DNA of 64,000 nucleotides, taken from Thalassobius sp034670005. Lineage in GTDB: Bacteria > Pseudomonadota > Alphaproteobacteria > Rhodobacterales > Rhodobacteraceae. The translations under genes and the position numbers were made by a program. The stretch lies in assembly GCF_034670005.1 (NCBI RefSeq), contig NZ_JAXMOH010000004.1, forward strand, positions 1-64,000, given 5' to 3'. The notes below the pieces were generated by a model. The model did not search any database and was not told the origin of the DNA. It saw only the letters and a program-made list of their open reading frames with translations. Within the stretch, counting starts at the first letter, position 1. Every line of letters starts with the position of its first letter. Below, piece by piece: positions 7,482-16,982 of this stretch.

Positions 7482-9802
7482 GCGATCTCTTCAACGTCGC
7501 GAAATCCGGCATGGTGGCCAGCCGCGTCGCGCTGACCACCACCAGTGAAAACGTGGCCAACGCGAATACCGAAGGTTATTCGCGGCGCGAAGTGATCACC
7601 AGTGAACTGTCCGGAAGTTCGGCAAACCCTTTGTTCAGTTCGCTGAACGGTCACGGCGTGATGATTGAGGATGTGCGCCGGGCCTTCGACGCATTGGTGA
7701 TTGGCCAGGTGCGTCAGACAACTTCGGCGCTGGCATCTGCCGAAACAATGGAACCGGCTCTGGAACAGTTGGAAAACCGGATGTTGCCCGACGCGGGCGG
7801 GGTCACCGAAATGCTGGACAGCTATTTCGAAGCGCTGGAAGGGTTGACTGCGGTACCCAACGACGCCGGTCTGCGTGGTGTTGTGCTGAGCGCGGGATCG
7901 GCGCTGGCCAGTTCGGTTGCCGATATGGCCGACGATATTACTGATCTGGCGGAATATCTGCAGGGTCAGGGCAGTCAGGTTCTCGACCGGGTCAACGGTA
8001 TCCTGAAGGAAATGCACATCCTGCATCAACAGCTGGGCGTGTCTGCGGTACCTGGTGCCAATAATTCGGTACTGGACCGCCGTGACAAGCTGCTGACGGA
8101 CCTGTCCGAACTGGTCGAAGTTCAGGTCAGCTATGGCGACGCAGGGGAAGCGACCATCACGCTGGGAAATTCGCCTGGCGGTCCGACACTTCTGGACAGA
8201 AGCGGAGCTGCCCGGGTGACGATGAACAGCGACCTAGCGCTGGTGGTTCGCCCTGCCATCGCCGCAAGTCCGCCTGAAAACACCGTGACCCGCTACGCCA
8301 CTGGTGGGCAATTGCATGGGTTGTCCGGCGCGTTGAGCGCGGTCAATGCGTCACTGGACGATCTTAGCGGCTGGGCGGTGACGCTGACTGAACAGATGAA
8401 CGCAGTTCATATGGCGTCGCGCGATGCAAATGGTGATCCCGGTGGCCGGTTGTTTTCGCTCAATGGCTGGGCTGCGGATCCCGCCCCGGCCAATCGCGGC
8501 ACCTCGATCGTTACCATATCAGAGGTTGAGGGTGAAACGCCGCCCAGCGGGGATATCCGGTTGGTCCGGGACGATACCGCCGGATTGTGGATGGCCTATG
8601 ACGATAGCAACACGTTGTTGGGATCGGGCGCCAATCAGGTCGTGCTTGATGGCATGGTTATCGACGTAACGGGCGACCCCATCGAAGGCGATGTGATCGA
8701 TATTCAGGCCAATCATGGTCGGGCGCAGAATATGCGGTTTCTGCTGAACGATGTGGATCAGGTTGCTGCCGGCGGCGGGGTGACCGTGGTGACCGATGGA
8801 GCCAATACCGGGGATGCGGAGCTGTCGGTTTCGACCGTAGAGCTGACGGCCAGCAGTCAGCCGAACCTGTCCGATATCCTGCCCTCAGATGGCAGCAGCG
8901 CTACCTTGGCATCCGCCGGTGTTGTCGGCATGGTCCCGGCTGGTGCCACCGAATTGACGCTGGCCAGTCTCAATACCGGGGGCGGGGCCTCGGACATCAT
9001 GGTGTTCACCCGTGAAGGCACGCAGATTGCTGGCCCGCCGATGAGTGCTGCGGCAGCGGGGTCGCTGATGACCGAAGCCAACGGATTCGCGCCGGGCGCG
9101 ATCTATGACGATACGCTGACAGGACAGGCCGATAATTACCTTGGAACCCAGCTGTCTACCGATGGCAGCACGGCTTCGGCGCAATGGCTGCGGTTGACCG
9201 ATCTGCCATATGAAGACCTGATCATCGTCGCCGGAGCGGGTGATCTGGAAATCGGCGGGAATGTCACCCTGGGTAACGGCGCTGAACCCGATGACCGGTC
9301 GGTCACACTGGAAGTGCTCAATGCCGGGACCGGTGAAGTGGAATTGCGCGATCAGGCAACCGGTCACCGGCTTGGCGGCGGTCTTTTGGATGCAAACGGG
9401 AATGTTGAAATCGCCGGGTTCAGTCTGACTCTGACCGGCACGACCCAAACCGGCGATCAATACGATATCGGCGCCACCAGTAGCGGGGCCGGTGACGCGC
9501 GTGGGCTCAGCGCTCTGGCTGCGCTTCGCAGTTACGATTCCGCAACCGGGGCAGGCGGCTATGACGCCCTTTTCGCCGGTATCAGGACCGAGGTCGGCGG
9601 TGCGCTGGCCGGTGTTCAGACCAAGTTGCAGGTGGCGCAAGCTCAGCATGAAGCCGCGCAGCTCGCCCATTCCGAAGCGTCCGGCGTCGATCTTGATACC
9701 GAAGCCGCCGCGTTGATCAAATACCAGCAGGCCTATCAGGCCAACGCCCGGGTTATGTCCGTGGCGCGTGACATTTTCTCGACCCTGCTCAATAGCCTCT
9801 GA
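7478..9802 (+). CDS. flgK: Hook-filament junction protein FlgK (HAP1), long form
   Basis: FlgK joins the hook to the filament. The N-terminus has TTSENVANANTEGYSRREV (residues 22-40). The C-terminus has ALIKYQQAYQANARVMSVAR. At 774 residues it is longer than enteric FlgK (about 550). The extra length is a Gly/Ala/Thr-rich, beta-type surface region around residues 320-670. It overlaps flgJ (ATGA) and is 8 bases from flgL. Confidence 0.9.
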   Translation: MSDLFNVAKSGMVASRVALTTTSENVANANTEGYSRREVITSELSGSSANPLFSSLNGHGVMIEDVRRAFDALVIGQVRQTTSALASAETMEPALEQLENRMLPDAGGVTEMLDSYFEALEGLTAVPNDAGLRGVVLSAGSALASSVADMADDITDLAEYLQGQGSQVLDRVNGILKEMHILHQQLGVSAVPGANNSVLDRRDKLLTDLSELVEVQVSYGDAGEATITLGNSPGGPTLLDRSGAARVTMNSDLALVVRPAIAASPPENTVTRYATGGQLHGLSGALSAVNASLDDLSGWAVTLTEQMNAVHMASRDANGDPGGRLFSLNGWAADPAPANRGTSIVTISEVEGETPPSGDIRLVRDDTAGLWMAYDDSNTLLGSGANQVVLDGMVIDVTGDPIEGDVIDIQANHGRAQNMRFLLNDVDQVAAGGGVTVVTDGANTGDAELSVSTVELTASSQPNLSDILPSDGSSATLASAGVVGMVPAGATELTLASLNTGGGASDIMVFTREGTQIAGPPMSAAAAGSLMTEANGFAPGAIYDDTLTGQADNYLGTQLSTDGSTASAQWLRLTDLPYEDLIIVAGAGDLEIGGNVTLGNGAEPDDRSVTLEVLNAGTGEVELRDQATGHRLGGGLLDANGNVEIAGFSLTLTGTTQTGDQYDIGATSSGAGDARGLSALAALRSYDSATGAGGYDALFAGIRTEVGGALAGVQTKLQVAQAQHEAAQLAHSEASGVDLDTEAAALIKYQQAYQANARVMSVARDIFSTLLNSL

Positions 9803-9810
9803 GGTGAAAC

Positions 9811-11088
9811 ATGACGATCGGGACTTCTCTTCAACATACCCTCGCCAGTAAACATTTTACCCGGCTGGATTCGGAAATTTCCAGCCTGCAGTCGCAGATC
9901 GCGGCGGGCAAATCCGATCCCCGGTCTTCGGTTGATCCCGTGCGGGCGCTCAACATGTCGGCGGCGCAGGATCAGAAGGGGTTGCTGGAACAATTCGAAA
10001 AGAATCTGGAAACCGCAGACCAACGACTGTCGTTGTCGGATTCGGTGCTGGAAGAAGTCGGTAACATTCTGGAACGGTTTTCAGAAATCGCCATTCGCGG
10101 TGCTTCGGCATCGGTGTCCGATTCTGAACGCGACGCGCTGAGGATCGAAGCGGTTCAATTACGCGATAACTTCGTTTTGCTGGCGCAGACCCGCGACGAT
10201 ACCGGCAAAGCGCTGTTTGGTGGTTACCAGACTCAGGGCGATCCTTTTGTCGATAACGGGTCTAATGTGGAATATGTCGGCGATACTGGCCGCCATACAT
10301 TGCGGGTGTCCGATAACGCCCTGCTGCCGACGTCACTGCATGGCGATGAACTGTTCATGCAGGTCGAAGTCGAAGGCGCTGATGGTTCTGCGACGACGCG
10401 TGACATCTTTTCCATCATCGAAGATACGCTGAGTACGTTGTCAAAAGGGGGAGGTGCGCGTCAGACCGGCGTCACCGTCGCGGATGACCTGCGCTTCAAG
10501 CCGGGTGGTGCGGCGGCGGAAATCACCATGACGATCGAAGGCCCGTCAGGCAGCGCCACTATCTCCGCGCCCTATATGGCGAGTTCCCCCGATGCGTTGC
10601 TGGCGGCAGTGAACGCGGTCAGTGCGACAACCGGTATCAGCGCAATCATCGACCCCTCCGATCCGGCCGCGCTCCGGCTGAGCGGGGGCGGTGACATCAC
10701 CCTGTCCGATCTTCGCATGGAAGGCGGTGGCGCGCGGCAAGACAAAGAGGTGAAGATCACTCCAATGACCGGCGGTACCGAAGGCAATCTGACTATGTTG
10801 GTGCCCAAAACCCTGTCTTCGAATGCGCAGATCGGTGCAATTGGCGCGGCGCTCAATCATATTGCTGATAAGCGGGCCGAAGTTGGTTCGATCCAGCAGG
10901 TTGGCGAACGCCAAAGCGCCGCGCTGGACAACCGTAAGGAAATGGTGGAGCGCGCTCTGGCTGGCTATGAGGGATTGGATGTTGCCTCTGCGGTTACCGA
11001 ATTGCAGGCGCTTTTGCTGAACCGCGAAGCGGCGCAGCAGACATATGCCAAGATATCGTCTCGGACGTTATTCGATTTTCTGGGCTGA
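9811..11088 (+). CDS. flgL: Hook-filament junction protein FlgL (HAP3)
   Basis: FlgL (425 residues) lies between FlgK and flagellin. It has flagellin-like terminal helices: the N-terminal region includes LASKHFTRLDSEISSLQSQI and the C-terminal LQALLLNREAAQQTYAKISS. A middle segment near 10528-10660 (EGPSGSATIS followed by ALLAAVNAVSATTGISA) resembles the flagellin IN motif that also occurs in this flagellin and FliD. GAGGTG precedes the ATG. Confidence 0.9.
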   Translation: MTIGTSLQHTLASKHFTRLDSEISSLQSQIAAGKSDPRSSVDPVRALNMSAAQDQKGLLEQFEKNLETADQRLSLSDSVLEEVGNILERFSEIAIRGASASVSDSERDALRIEAVQLRDNFVLLAQTRDDTGKALFGGYQTQGDPFVDNGSNVEYVGDTGRHTLRVSDNALLPTSLHGDELFMQVEVEGADGSATTRDIFSIIEDTLSTLSKGGGARQTGVTVADDLRFKPGGAAAEITMTIEGPSGSATISAPYMASSPDALLAAVNAVSATTGISAIIDPSDPAALRLSGGGDITLSDLRMEGGGARQDKEVKITPMTGGTEGNLTMLVPKTLSSNAQIGAIGAALNHIADKRAEVGSIQQVGERQSAALDNRKEMVERALAGYEGLDVASAVTELQALLLNREAAQQTYAKISSRTLFDFLG

Positions 11089-11102
11089 TCAGGGGAGCGG
11101 GC

Positions 11103-11984
11103 ATGAATAATCTGGTGCAGGCACTGATCCGAAGCGGGTTTGCGTTAGTACTGGGGCTGTGTGCTCTCGGACCGGCTCCGTCCTGGGCCAGTACCGTAGA
11201 TTGCGAAGCTCTTGCTGCCAAAACCGGGGTGCGTCACGGGTTGCCGCGCGATCTGATGCCAGCGATTTCCCGCGTCGAAACGGGGCTCAAACAAGGGGAA
11301 AAGGGCGTGCGCGCCTGGCCCTGGACACTGAACGTGCAGGGCAAGGGGTACTATTTCCCGACCCGGCAAGCGGCACTGAAGAAACTGCGCGAGGTGCTCG
11401 ACAGCGGTGTCCGCAACGTCGATGTCGGCTGCATGCAGATCAATTATCGTTGGCACAGTTCTCAATTTGCATCGGTAGAAGAGATGATGTCGCCGCCGGC
11501 AAATACCGAATATGCTGCGAAGTTCCTGACCCGGTTGAAGGACCGGCACGGGTCTTGGGATGCCGCCACACGGCACTATCATTCCGCCGACGGTGATCGT
11601 GGCGAGGCCTATTTGAGCCGGGTTAACCGGGTGGTTGCAAAACTTCCGCAACAACAGCCTTCTTTCGTGGCCTCGACCGCTGCTGGCCGACCGGTAACTG
11701 AACCTCTGGCCACGGTGCAACCGGTGCGACGCAACGCTGTCGTGACCCAGCAGCATGGGGTTTTGGCCCTAGCCAGCACTCCGCTGATCGCCATTGACGG
11801 GCAGGATCACCAGAGCAGCCAGAGCGGGCAGGCAGGCTATCCTGATCTGCCAGCAAGCCCGCTGCCGAAACTGGTCGATATGAATCAACCGCAACGCAAT
11901 ATGCGCGGCCAGCGCAATCAGCAGCAGGTGTCAGCGGGACGTCACGATCTGGTTGCGCAGCTGCGCATCGAATTTGCCGATTAA
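11103..11984 (+). CDS. sltF: Flagellar lytic transglycosylase, SltF-like
   Basis: This 293-residue exported protein has a Sec signal ending PSWA (about residue 29) and a transglycosylase SLT domain. Family-typical features are ISRVETG with catalytic Glu59, DVGCMQINYRWH, and a C-terminal Tyr-rich RHYHSAD segment. A Gln-rich low-complexity tail follows. It sits 14 bases after flgL. Its likely role is to open peptidoglycan for the rod together with the hydrolase-less FlgJ, as SltF does in R. sphaeroides. The name rests on synteny and domain. Confidence 0.85.
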   Translation: MNNLVQALIRSGFALVLGLCALGPAPSWASTVDCEALAAKTGVRHGLPRDLMPAISRVETGLKQGEKGVRAWPWTLNVQGKGYYFPTRQAALKKLREVLDSGVRNVDVGCMQINYRWHSSQFASVEEMMSPPANTEYAAKFLTRLKDRHGSWDAATRHYHSADGDRGEAYLSRVNRVVAKLPQQQPSFVASTAAGRPVTEPLATVQPVRRNAVVTQQHGVLALASTPLIAIDGQDHQSSQSGQAGYPDLPASPLPKLVDMNQPQRNMRGQRNQQQVSAGRHDLVAQLRIEFAD

Positions 11985-12066
11985 GGACGACATTCAAGTC
12001 CCCAAAATACAAACGAAAGTATGTAAGGCACTCCTTAAGAGAGCCGGCCGTCAACGTCTGAGATAT

Positions 12067-12141
12067 GGCGTCAATGTCGGCTTTTTGACTATGATGTGAA
12101 TAAAGATGACGTGTCATTTTATTGAGTGACAAGGCGTCAAT
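12067..12141. promoter_or_regulatory. Candidate control region of the sigma-54 activator gene
   Basis: Two copies of GGCGTCAAT (12067-12075 and 12133-12141) flank an inverted repeat TGAC-GT-GTCA (12107-12116) in the 177-base AT-richer gap before the activator gene. They may be operator sites. No clean sigma-54 or sigma-70 promoter could be fixed here. Confidence 0.3.
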
Positions 12142-12161
12142 TCATCATCGAGGGTCGGTAA

Positions 12162-13232
12162 ATGACGAATGTCTTCAGCAATCTTTTTTTCGATGCAGAA
12201 GCGCCGATTTTGTATGAGATTGATGCACTTATCGTAGGATCTTCACCCGCGACCCGCCGGATGAAACAGATGTTGACGGCTGTATCGCCTTCAGATGCAC
12301 CCGTGATGTTGAGCGGAGATACCGGGTCCGGCAAGGAACGCGCAGCCACTGCTATTCATCAGGCGTCGGGCCGCAGCGGCAAACTGGTGGCGGTGAATTG
12401 TGCGGCGATCCCGGGAGAACTGCTGGAATCGGAATTGTTCGGCTATGAAAAAGGTGCCTTTACCGGTGCAGAGGAACAGCGTGTCGGGCTGATCGAAATG
12501 GCTGATGGCGGCACCTTGTTCCTGGACGAAATCGGCGACATGCCGATGGCGCTGCAGTCCAAATTGCTGCGGGTCCTGGAAGCACGTGAAATTCAGCGCG
12601 TTGGTGGACGTGAAAGTATCGCGGTCGATTTTCGTCTGATCACGGCGACGCATCGCCGTCTCACCGATTCCGTGGCCGAGGGCAAGTTTCGCGCTGACCT
12701 GTTTTATCGTATCAATGTTCTGCCGGTTCCGGTGCCGCCACTTGCAGAGCGGCTGGACGAAATCCCCGAATTGATCGACCGGATGTTGAGTGATCACACC
12801 AAGCAGCACCCTCATGCCAATCTGCCGCATTTCGCTATGGACGCGATCGAACGGTTGCAAGCGCATAACTGGCCGGGCAACATACGCGAATTGCGTAATG
12901 TCGTGGACCGCGCCATCGTGATGTTCCCCGGTCGCATGCTGCATGCCGGCGAGGTCGACAATTTCCTGCTGCTGATCGAGACCGAAGGTGAAAATACCGG
13001 CAAGGGTCCAGGTAGCGGCTTTGCCGTTGGCGATCAGGATGCGGTTTTGAAAATGCTGCGGGACAAGGGTGCGATCGATATTCGTCTGATCCTGCGCGAT
13101 ATGGAAATCAGCATGATCGAAGGCGCGTTGCAAATGTGCGAAGGCAATGTGACCGGCGCCGCCCAGGCACTGGGCCTGCAACGCACCACCTTGATTGAAA
13201 AAATCAAGAAATACGGCATTCAGAAACCTTAG
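12162..13232 (+). CDS. Sigma-54 activator (AAA+ and Fis HTH) lacking a receiver domain
   Basis: This 356-residue bacterial enhancer-binding protein opens sigma-54 promoters. After about 25 residues it goes straight into the AAA+ domain: Walker A GDTGSGKE (52-59), the sigma-54 contact loop GAFTGA (98-103), Walker B TLFLDEIGD, and the arginine-finger region RADLFYRINV. A Fis-type HTH is at the C-terminus (GNVTGAAQALGLQRTTLIEK). The missing N-terminal sensor domain means activity is probably set by abundance or partners, as for FleQ/FleT-type flagellar activators. It is the natural partner of the rpoN at 19625. Confidence 0.88.
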   Translation: MTNVFSNLFFDAEAPILYEIDALIVGSSPATRRMKQMLTAVSPSDAPVMLSGDTGSGKERAATAIHQASGRSGKLVAVNCAAIPGELLESELFGYEKGAFTGAEEQRVGLIEMADGGTLFLDEIGDMPMALQSKLLRVLEAREIQRVGGRESIAVDFRLITATHRRLTDSVAEGKFRADLFYRINVLPVPVPPLAERLDEIPELIDRMLSDHTKQHPHANLPHFAMDAIERLQAHNWPGNIRELRNVVDRAIVMFPGRMLHAGEVDNFLLLIETEGENTGKGPGSGFAVGDQDAVLKMLRDKGAIDIRLILRDMEISMIEGALQMCEGNVTGAAQALGLQRTTLIEKIKKYGIQKP

Positions 13233-13267
13233 TAGATCAAGAAATCCTCCCTCCTGTCAGACTGAAA

Positions 13268-13297
13268 GGCCGCTTCGTAAGAAGCGGCCTCTTTTTT
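13268..13297 (+). terminator. Rho-independent terminator after the activator gene
   Basis: A perfect 9-bp stem GGCCGCTTC/GAAGCGGCC with a GTAA loop is followed by TCTTTTTT. It closes the rightward flg-sltF-activator series. Confidence 0.93.
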
Positions 13298-13382
13298 GCG
13301 TCCCGACGGTGCGCGGGTTCCGAATTCATTGTGAAAGGGAAGGGCGGGCGGTCGGTTCGGGCCCCGATCCGCCTCAGCCGGA

Positions 13383-15692
13383 TCAACCTTTGGCCGCAGC
13401 TTCCCATGCGTTCAGCAGACTTTCGATATAGCCGCCAGTATTGTTCAACTGCGTGATCATCGTTTCCATCGCGGTGAATTTCGACACATAGCGCGCTTCG
13501 ATAGTGGTGTATTTATCATCAAGCACGACCAGTTCGTCTTCGTTATCGGTCAGGTTGTTTTTAAGTGCTGTTTCTCTTGACGCTATGGCGCTGTCGCCCA
13601 GCAATGTATCTTTGATCCGGTCAAGCATCTCCTCTGCAAAGCTGCGACCATAGGAAACCTCAAATTGAGTGACACCATCAGGAACGGTCAGAGAAATTCC
13701 CGACATGTCCCCCGAAGCGGCGATATAGAACGTCATACCGGCACCGGGAAACAACGAGGTCAGTTCCGAAGTGCCCAGATAGGCCGGGTCGAGGTCACCG
13801 GTACGTTGAAACGTTTGGGTCAGGGTGGCGGTTCCAGTTGGTGGCTTACCGGCAATCGATACCGATGGATCTGACGCGACGACCTGCGATTCAAACAGGG
13901 CCATGACCTTTTCCGGGGTATCATTCATGACAGTATTGAATGCTTTTTCATCTAGTTTCAGCGTCCCTTGACGCGTCGTCGAGATGCCAAAATCGCTGAG
14001 ATACATCGTTTCATCACCGAAGCCGTTGATCCCAGAACGCATCATGCTTCGGATACTGCTTTTTACCGCTTCGATCGTGGTTTCACCTGCAAGTTCACCC
14101 GGTTCGGCACCTTCCAGGATACCGCGTGATGTTTTTTCCGTGAGATATTCCAAGGTTTCGTTGACCTTGGCGACTAGAACCTGTGCCCGCGCCAGAGCTT
14201 CCTCGTAATCGATCGCGGTGGTGATCGTCGCGGCACCGCCGGTAACGTCTTTGAGGTCAAGCGTTACGCCGTCGATCAGGTCGTCGACTTCGTTGGAAGA
14301 ACGGTAGACGGTGATGCCGTTATATTCGAGAACTGCATCAGAGGCGGCGCGGATCTGATGGTCGGTGATCGTTGTGGTGAGATCGAAATCAGTCAGCGCG
14401 ATTTCCGCATCCGAGTTCACAGTGGATGAGTTCGTCGCAGCGCCGAAGAAAGATGCCTGACCGGTCACGCTGTCCGCAACAGTGAAACTATCGGCCGAGG
14501 ACATTTCAACCTGACCGGTGACAAAAGCCGAATTTGTCGGGCCAGTAGTGTCCTGCAGCGTGGCAGTCGTTCCGGTCGCGGAAAGGTCAGCATTGAGCGA
14601 TTCAATGGTCAGTCCGGTGTCGTTAACGCTGGTGTCGTAACCGGTTAGGGCGATGTCGTTGCCTGCGCTATCGGTCAGGATAACCTCGCCATTGGTGTCG
14701 CCAAATGCGGCGGTCACGCCGGTCAGACCAGACTGGGCATTAATTGCGTCACGCAGCCCCGTCAGGTCAAGAGGGTCCGCGATGGTCACGTTACCAAGGG
14801 CGGTGCCGTTGATCGACAACGACAAGTCGGTCGCGGCAGTCAGTCCCGACAATTTGGCGTTGGTTACCGCCGTTGCTGACACATTGGTGCTGGCGGTCGC
14901 TGCGTTGACGGAGTCTGCCAGTTCCTTGGCTGACATGCCGGCAGTCGTGGTGATCGTGGTTGCCCCGGCGGATCCGGTAATGTCCAGCGAGGTCCCGGCC
15001 GCGATCTGTGTATCGGTCAGCGAGTCGCCAGCGGTGAGACCGGCAACCGTTTTCATCGAGCTCGACCCGGTACCGCCGCCGGTGACGCTGAAACTCAATC
15101 CGTTCACGCCGCCTGAATTACTGAGGATGCCGAGCGTGAAGGTCCCGTCGCCGACATCAATGATACTTGCGGTGACGCCGACGACATAGTCGAACTGCTC
15201 GGCTAATTGCTTGAGCGTCGTGCCATCTGCGACATTCATCGAAACTTGGGGACGGTCGCCCTGGTAAAAGACCGGAGGTGTATCCGCAGTCCAGACCCCG
15301 AAATCGATGTTGATGGTCCCGGCTTGCACAATCGCGCCTTCGCCGCTGAAACCCTCGAATTGAAGGACTTGTTCTTTGGCGGTCGCTACCACGCCGATAT
15401 TTGCGCTGCCGGCTTTGACCTTGCTGGGGTCGGTGACCGTGGCAGAAATTGCCGAACTGCTGGAATTGGTCTGGATCAGAGAATCGCCGGTGATCACGTT
15501 CAGTGAATTTTCCAGATCCTCCAGCATCAAACGTGCTTCGGCCATTGCCGAAATGGATACTTCGATCCCGTCGATCCGATCCTCGACAATGCTGCGGCGG
15601 GGGCTGACCTCGGCGTTGGCGAGGCTTTTCGACAACTCTGAAATATTCAGGCCGCTACCATTGGTATTCAACGAGCTAAGAATGTCGGACAT
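13383..15692 (-). CDS. fliD: Filament cap protein FliD (HAP2), enlarged by a flagellin-like domain
   Basis: FliD caps the filament and inserts flagellin. The start is set at ATG 15692 (GGAGACA 7 bases upstream) rather than the upstream GTG at 15704, giving 769 residues. The N-terminal FliD_N region includes SRRSIVEDRIDGIEV-like sequence and an IN motif near residues 150-190. The C-terminus has the coiled-coil FliD_C region ending in MITQLNNTGGYIESLL. Enteric FliD has about 470 residues. The extra length holds a domain (residues 230-369, extending weakly to about 430) that aligns without gaps to flagellin residues 188-327 at about 64% identity. Confidence 0.92.
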   Translation of the reverse strand: MSDILSSLNTNGSGLNISELSKSLANAEVSPRRSIVEDRIDGIEVSISAMAEARLMLEDLENSLNVITGDSLIQTNSSSSAISATVTDPSKVKAGSANIGVVATAKEQVLQFEGFSGEGAIVQAGTINIDFGVWTADTPPVFYQGDRPQVSMNVADGTTLKQLAEQFDYVVGVTASIIDVGDGTFTLGILSNSGGVNGLSFSVTGGGTGSSSMKTVAGLTAGDSLTDTQIAAGTSLDITGSAGATTITTTAGMSAKELADSVNAATASTNVSATAVTNAKLSGLTAATDLSLSINGTALGNVTIADPLDLTGLRDAINAQSGLTGVTAAFGDTNGEVILTDSAGNDIALTGYDTSVNDTGLTIESLNADLSATGTTATLQDTTGPTNSAFVTGQVEMSSADSFTVADSVTGQASFFGAATNSSTVNSDAEIALTDFDLTTTITDHQIRAASDAVLEYNGITVYRSSNEVDDLIDGVTLDLKDVTGGAATITTAIDYEEALARAQVLVAKVNETLEYLTEKTSRGILEGAEPGELAGETTIEAVKSSIRSMMRSGINGFGDETMYLSDFGISTTRQGTLKLDEKAFNTVMNDTPEKVMALFESQVVASDPSVSIAGKPPTGTATLTQTFQRTGDLDPAYLGTSELTSLFPGAGMTFYIAASGDMSGISLTVPDGVTQFEVSYGRSFAEEMLDRIKDTLLGDSAIASRETALKNNLTDNEDELVVLDDKYTTIEARYVSKFTAMETMITQLNNTGGYIESLLNAWEAAAKG

Positions 15693-15767
15693 AACTGTCT
15701 CCACTTTCCCGCGATAACGTCGGCGGTGCGTTTTTGTTTAGGTATTGGTGCCCAGTTCGCGGGCGGC

Positions 15768-16961
15768 CTAGAAGCTGATTTCGATTTCGATCCGCCGGTT
15801 CAGTTCGCGCCCTTCGGGGGTGGAATTGTCGGCAATCGGATTGCTTTCGCCTTCGCTCGTTGCCGTCAGGCGCGTGGGATCGACAAGGTTGGTCGCCGCC
15901 AACTCGCGCACCACGCTGGCCGAACGGGCCGCAGCCAGTCCCCAGTTGTCGTGGAATGGCGACGAGGGGTTCAGCGGAATATCATCGGTATGACCGGTCA
16001 CGGTGATGGTGCTGGCATCATTCATAGCTGCAAAAGCGATGCGTTCCATTATACTGCGTGCCTCTTGGGTCAGGTCGGCCTGTCCCGATGGGAAAGCTCC
16101 ACCAGCGCCGACAGTGACGTAGACTTTGCCGTTCCGTTGTTCGACCGAGACCAGACCTTTGCCGACCTCGCGCCGCAGGGCCACCTGCAATTTATCGTTG
16201 GCGACGGCCGCTTTGCCTTCACCGGGATCGCCGGTCGGCTGATCCGAGGCGCCTTCGGCTGCGGAGGTGCCTTCCAATTGGGTTTCCATTGCCTGCTGCG
16301 CGATCGTGTTGATATTCTGCAGGACCTCGGCCAGCAGGTCTTCGGTCTGTTGCATCTGTTCCTGCTGCTGGGGTTGGCCAGTTGCCTGTTCGATCGAATC
16401 GGAGGGCTGGGTTTGCGGTTCACTTTGATCGAATGTGTTGGTGCCGGGCTGATAATCCAGAACCACCTGGTCGTTTTCGATCCGCGCCATCAATTCGCCG
16501 TCCTGCAACGCCTTTTTCAGCATTTCGGCAAGTTGACGTTTCTGTTCGTCCTTGTCCTGTTGATTGCTTTGAGTGTCGCGTCTTTGCTTTTCGTCCTGAT
16601 CGGAACGAATCTTGGGTTGTTCGGTTGTGGTGGTGTCCTGCGTCATGGTGTCGGTGATCGAGGGTTCTGGTGAGGGGCTGAAATTGAGTTCCAGCACCGT
16701 CGTGCCGCGCGGCTGTTCCATCACCGGGATTTCACGCTGAACACCAAAGGAATCCTTCAGAGAACCGGCAATCATCTTGAACTTGGGCTGGTTGAATTCG
16801 GCAAAGGACAGAATCAACACGAAAAACGCCATCAGCAGGATGGCGATATCCGAAAAGGTGGCCATCCAGGCGGGGGCACCGACCGGAGGGCATTTGGGGC
16901 AGTCTTCCTGCGGCGGTTGTTCGACCGGCTGAACCGGCAGCGGGATCGGTTTCTTCGCCAT
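15768..16961 (-). CDS. motB: Flagellar stator protein MotB, PomB-like
   Basis: This 397-residue protein anchors the stator to peptidoglycan. The Cys-containing N-terminus CPKCPPVGAPAWM precedes one TM helix (about 33-53) with the ion-binding Asp38 (ATFSD). A long Gln/Glu-rich middle follows. The C-terminal OmpA-like domain carries VTGHTDDIPLNPSSPFHDNW. The N-terminal layout and the FAEFNQPKFKMIAGSLKDSF region after the helix recall PomB of sodium-driven vibrio motors (from memory). It is 21 bases after motA and probably co-transcribed. Confidence 0.9.
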   Translation of the reverse strand: MAKKPIPLPVQPVEQPPQEDCPKCPPVGAPAWMATFSDIAILLMAFFVLILSFAEFNQPKFKMIAGSLKDSFGVQREIPVMEQPRGTTVLELNFSPSPEPSITDTMTQDTTTTEQPKIRSDQDEKQRRDTQSNQQDKDEQKRQLAEMLKKALQDGELMARIENDQVVLDYQPGTNTFDQSEPQTQPSDSIEQATGQPQQQEQMQQTEDLLAEVLQNINTIAQQAMETQLEGTSAAEGASDQPTGDPGEGKAAVANDKLQVALRREVGKGLVSVEQRNGKVYVTVGAGGAFPSGQADLTQEARSIMERIAFAAMNDASTITVTGHTDDIPLNPSSPFHDNWGLAAARSASVVRELAATNLVDPTRLTATSEGESNPIADNSTPEGRELNRRIEIEISF

Positions 16962-16982
16962 TTTCAGTCCTTATATATAATG

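Noticed and set aside
12038..12056. AAGGCACTCCTTAAGA as a sigma-54 promoter of the activator gene
   Set aside because: The obligatory GC of the -12 element is GA, so the match fails at an essential position.
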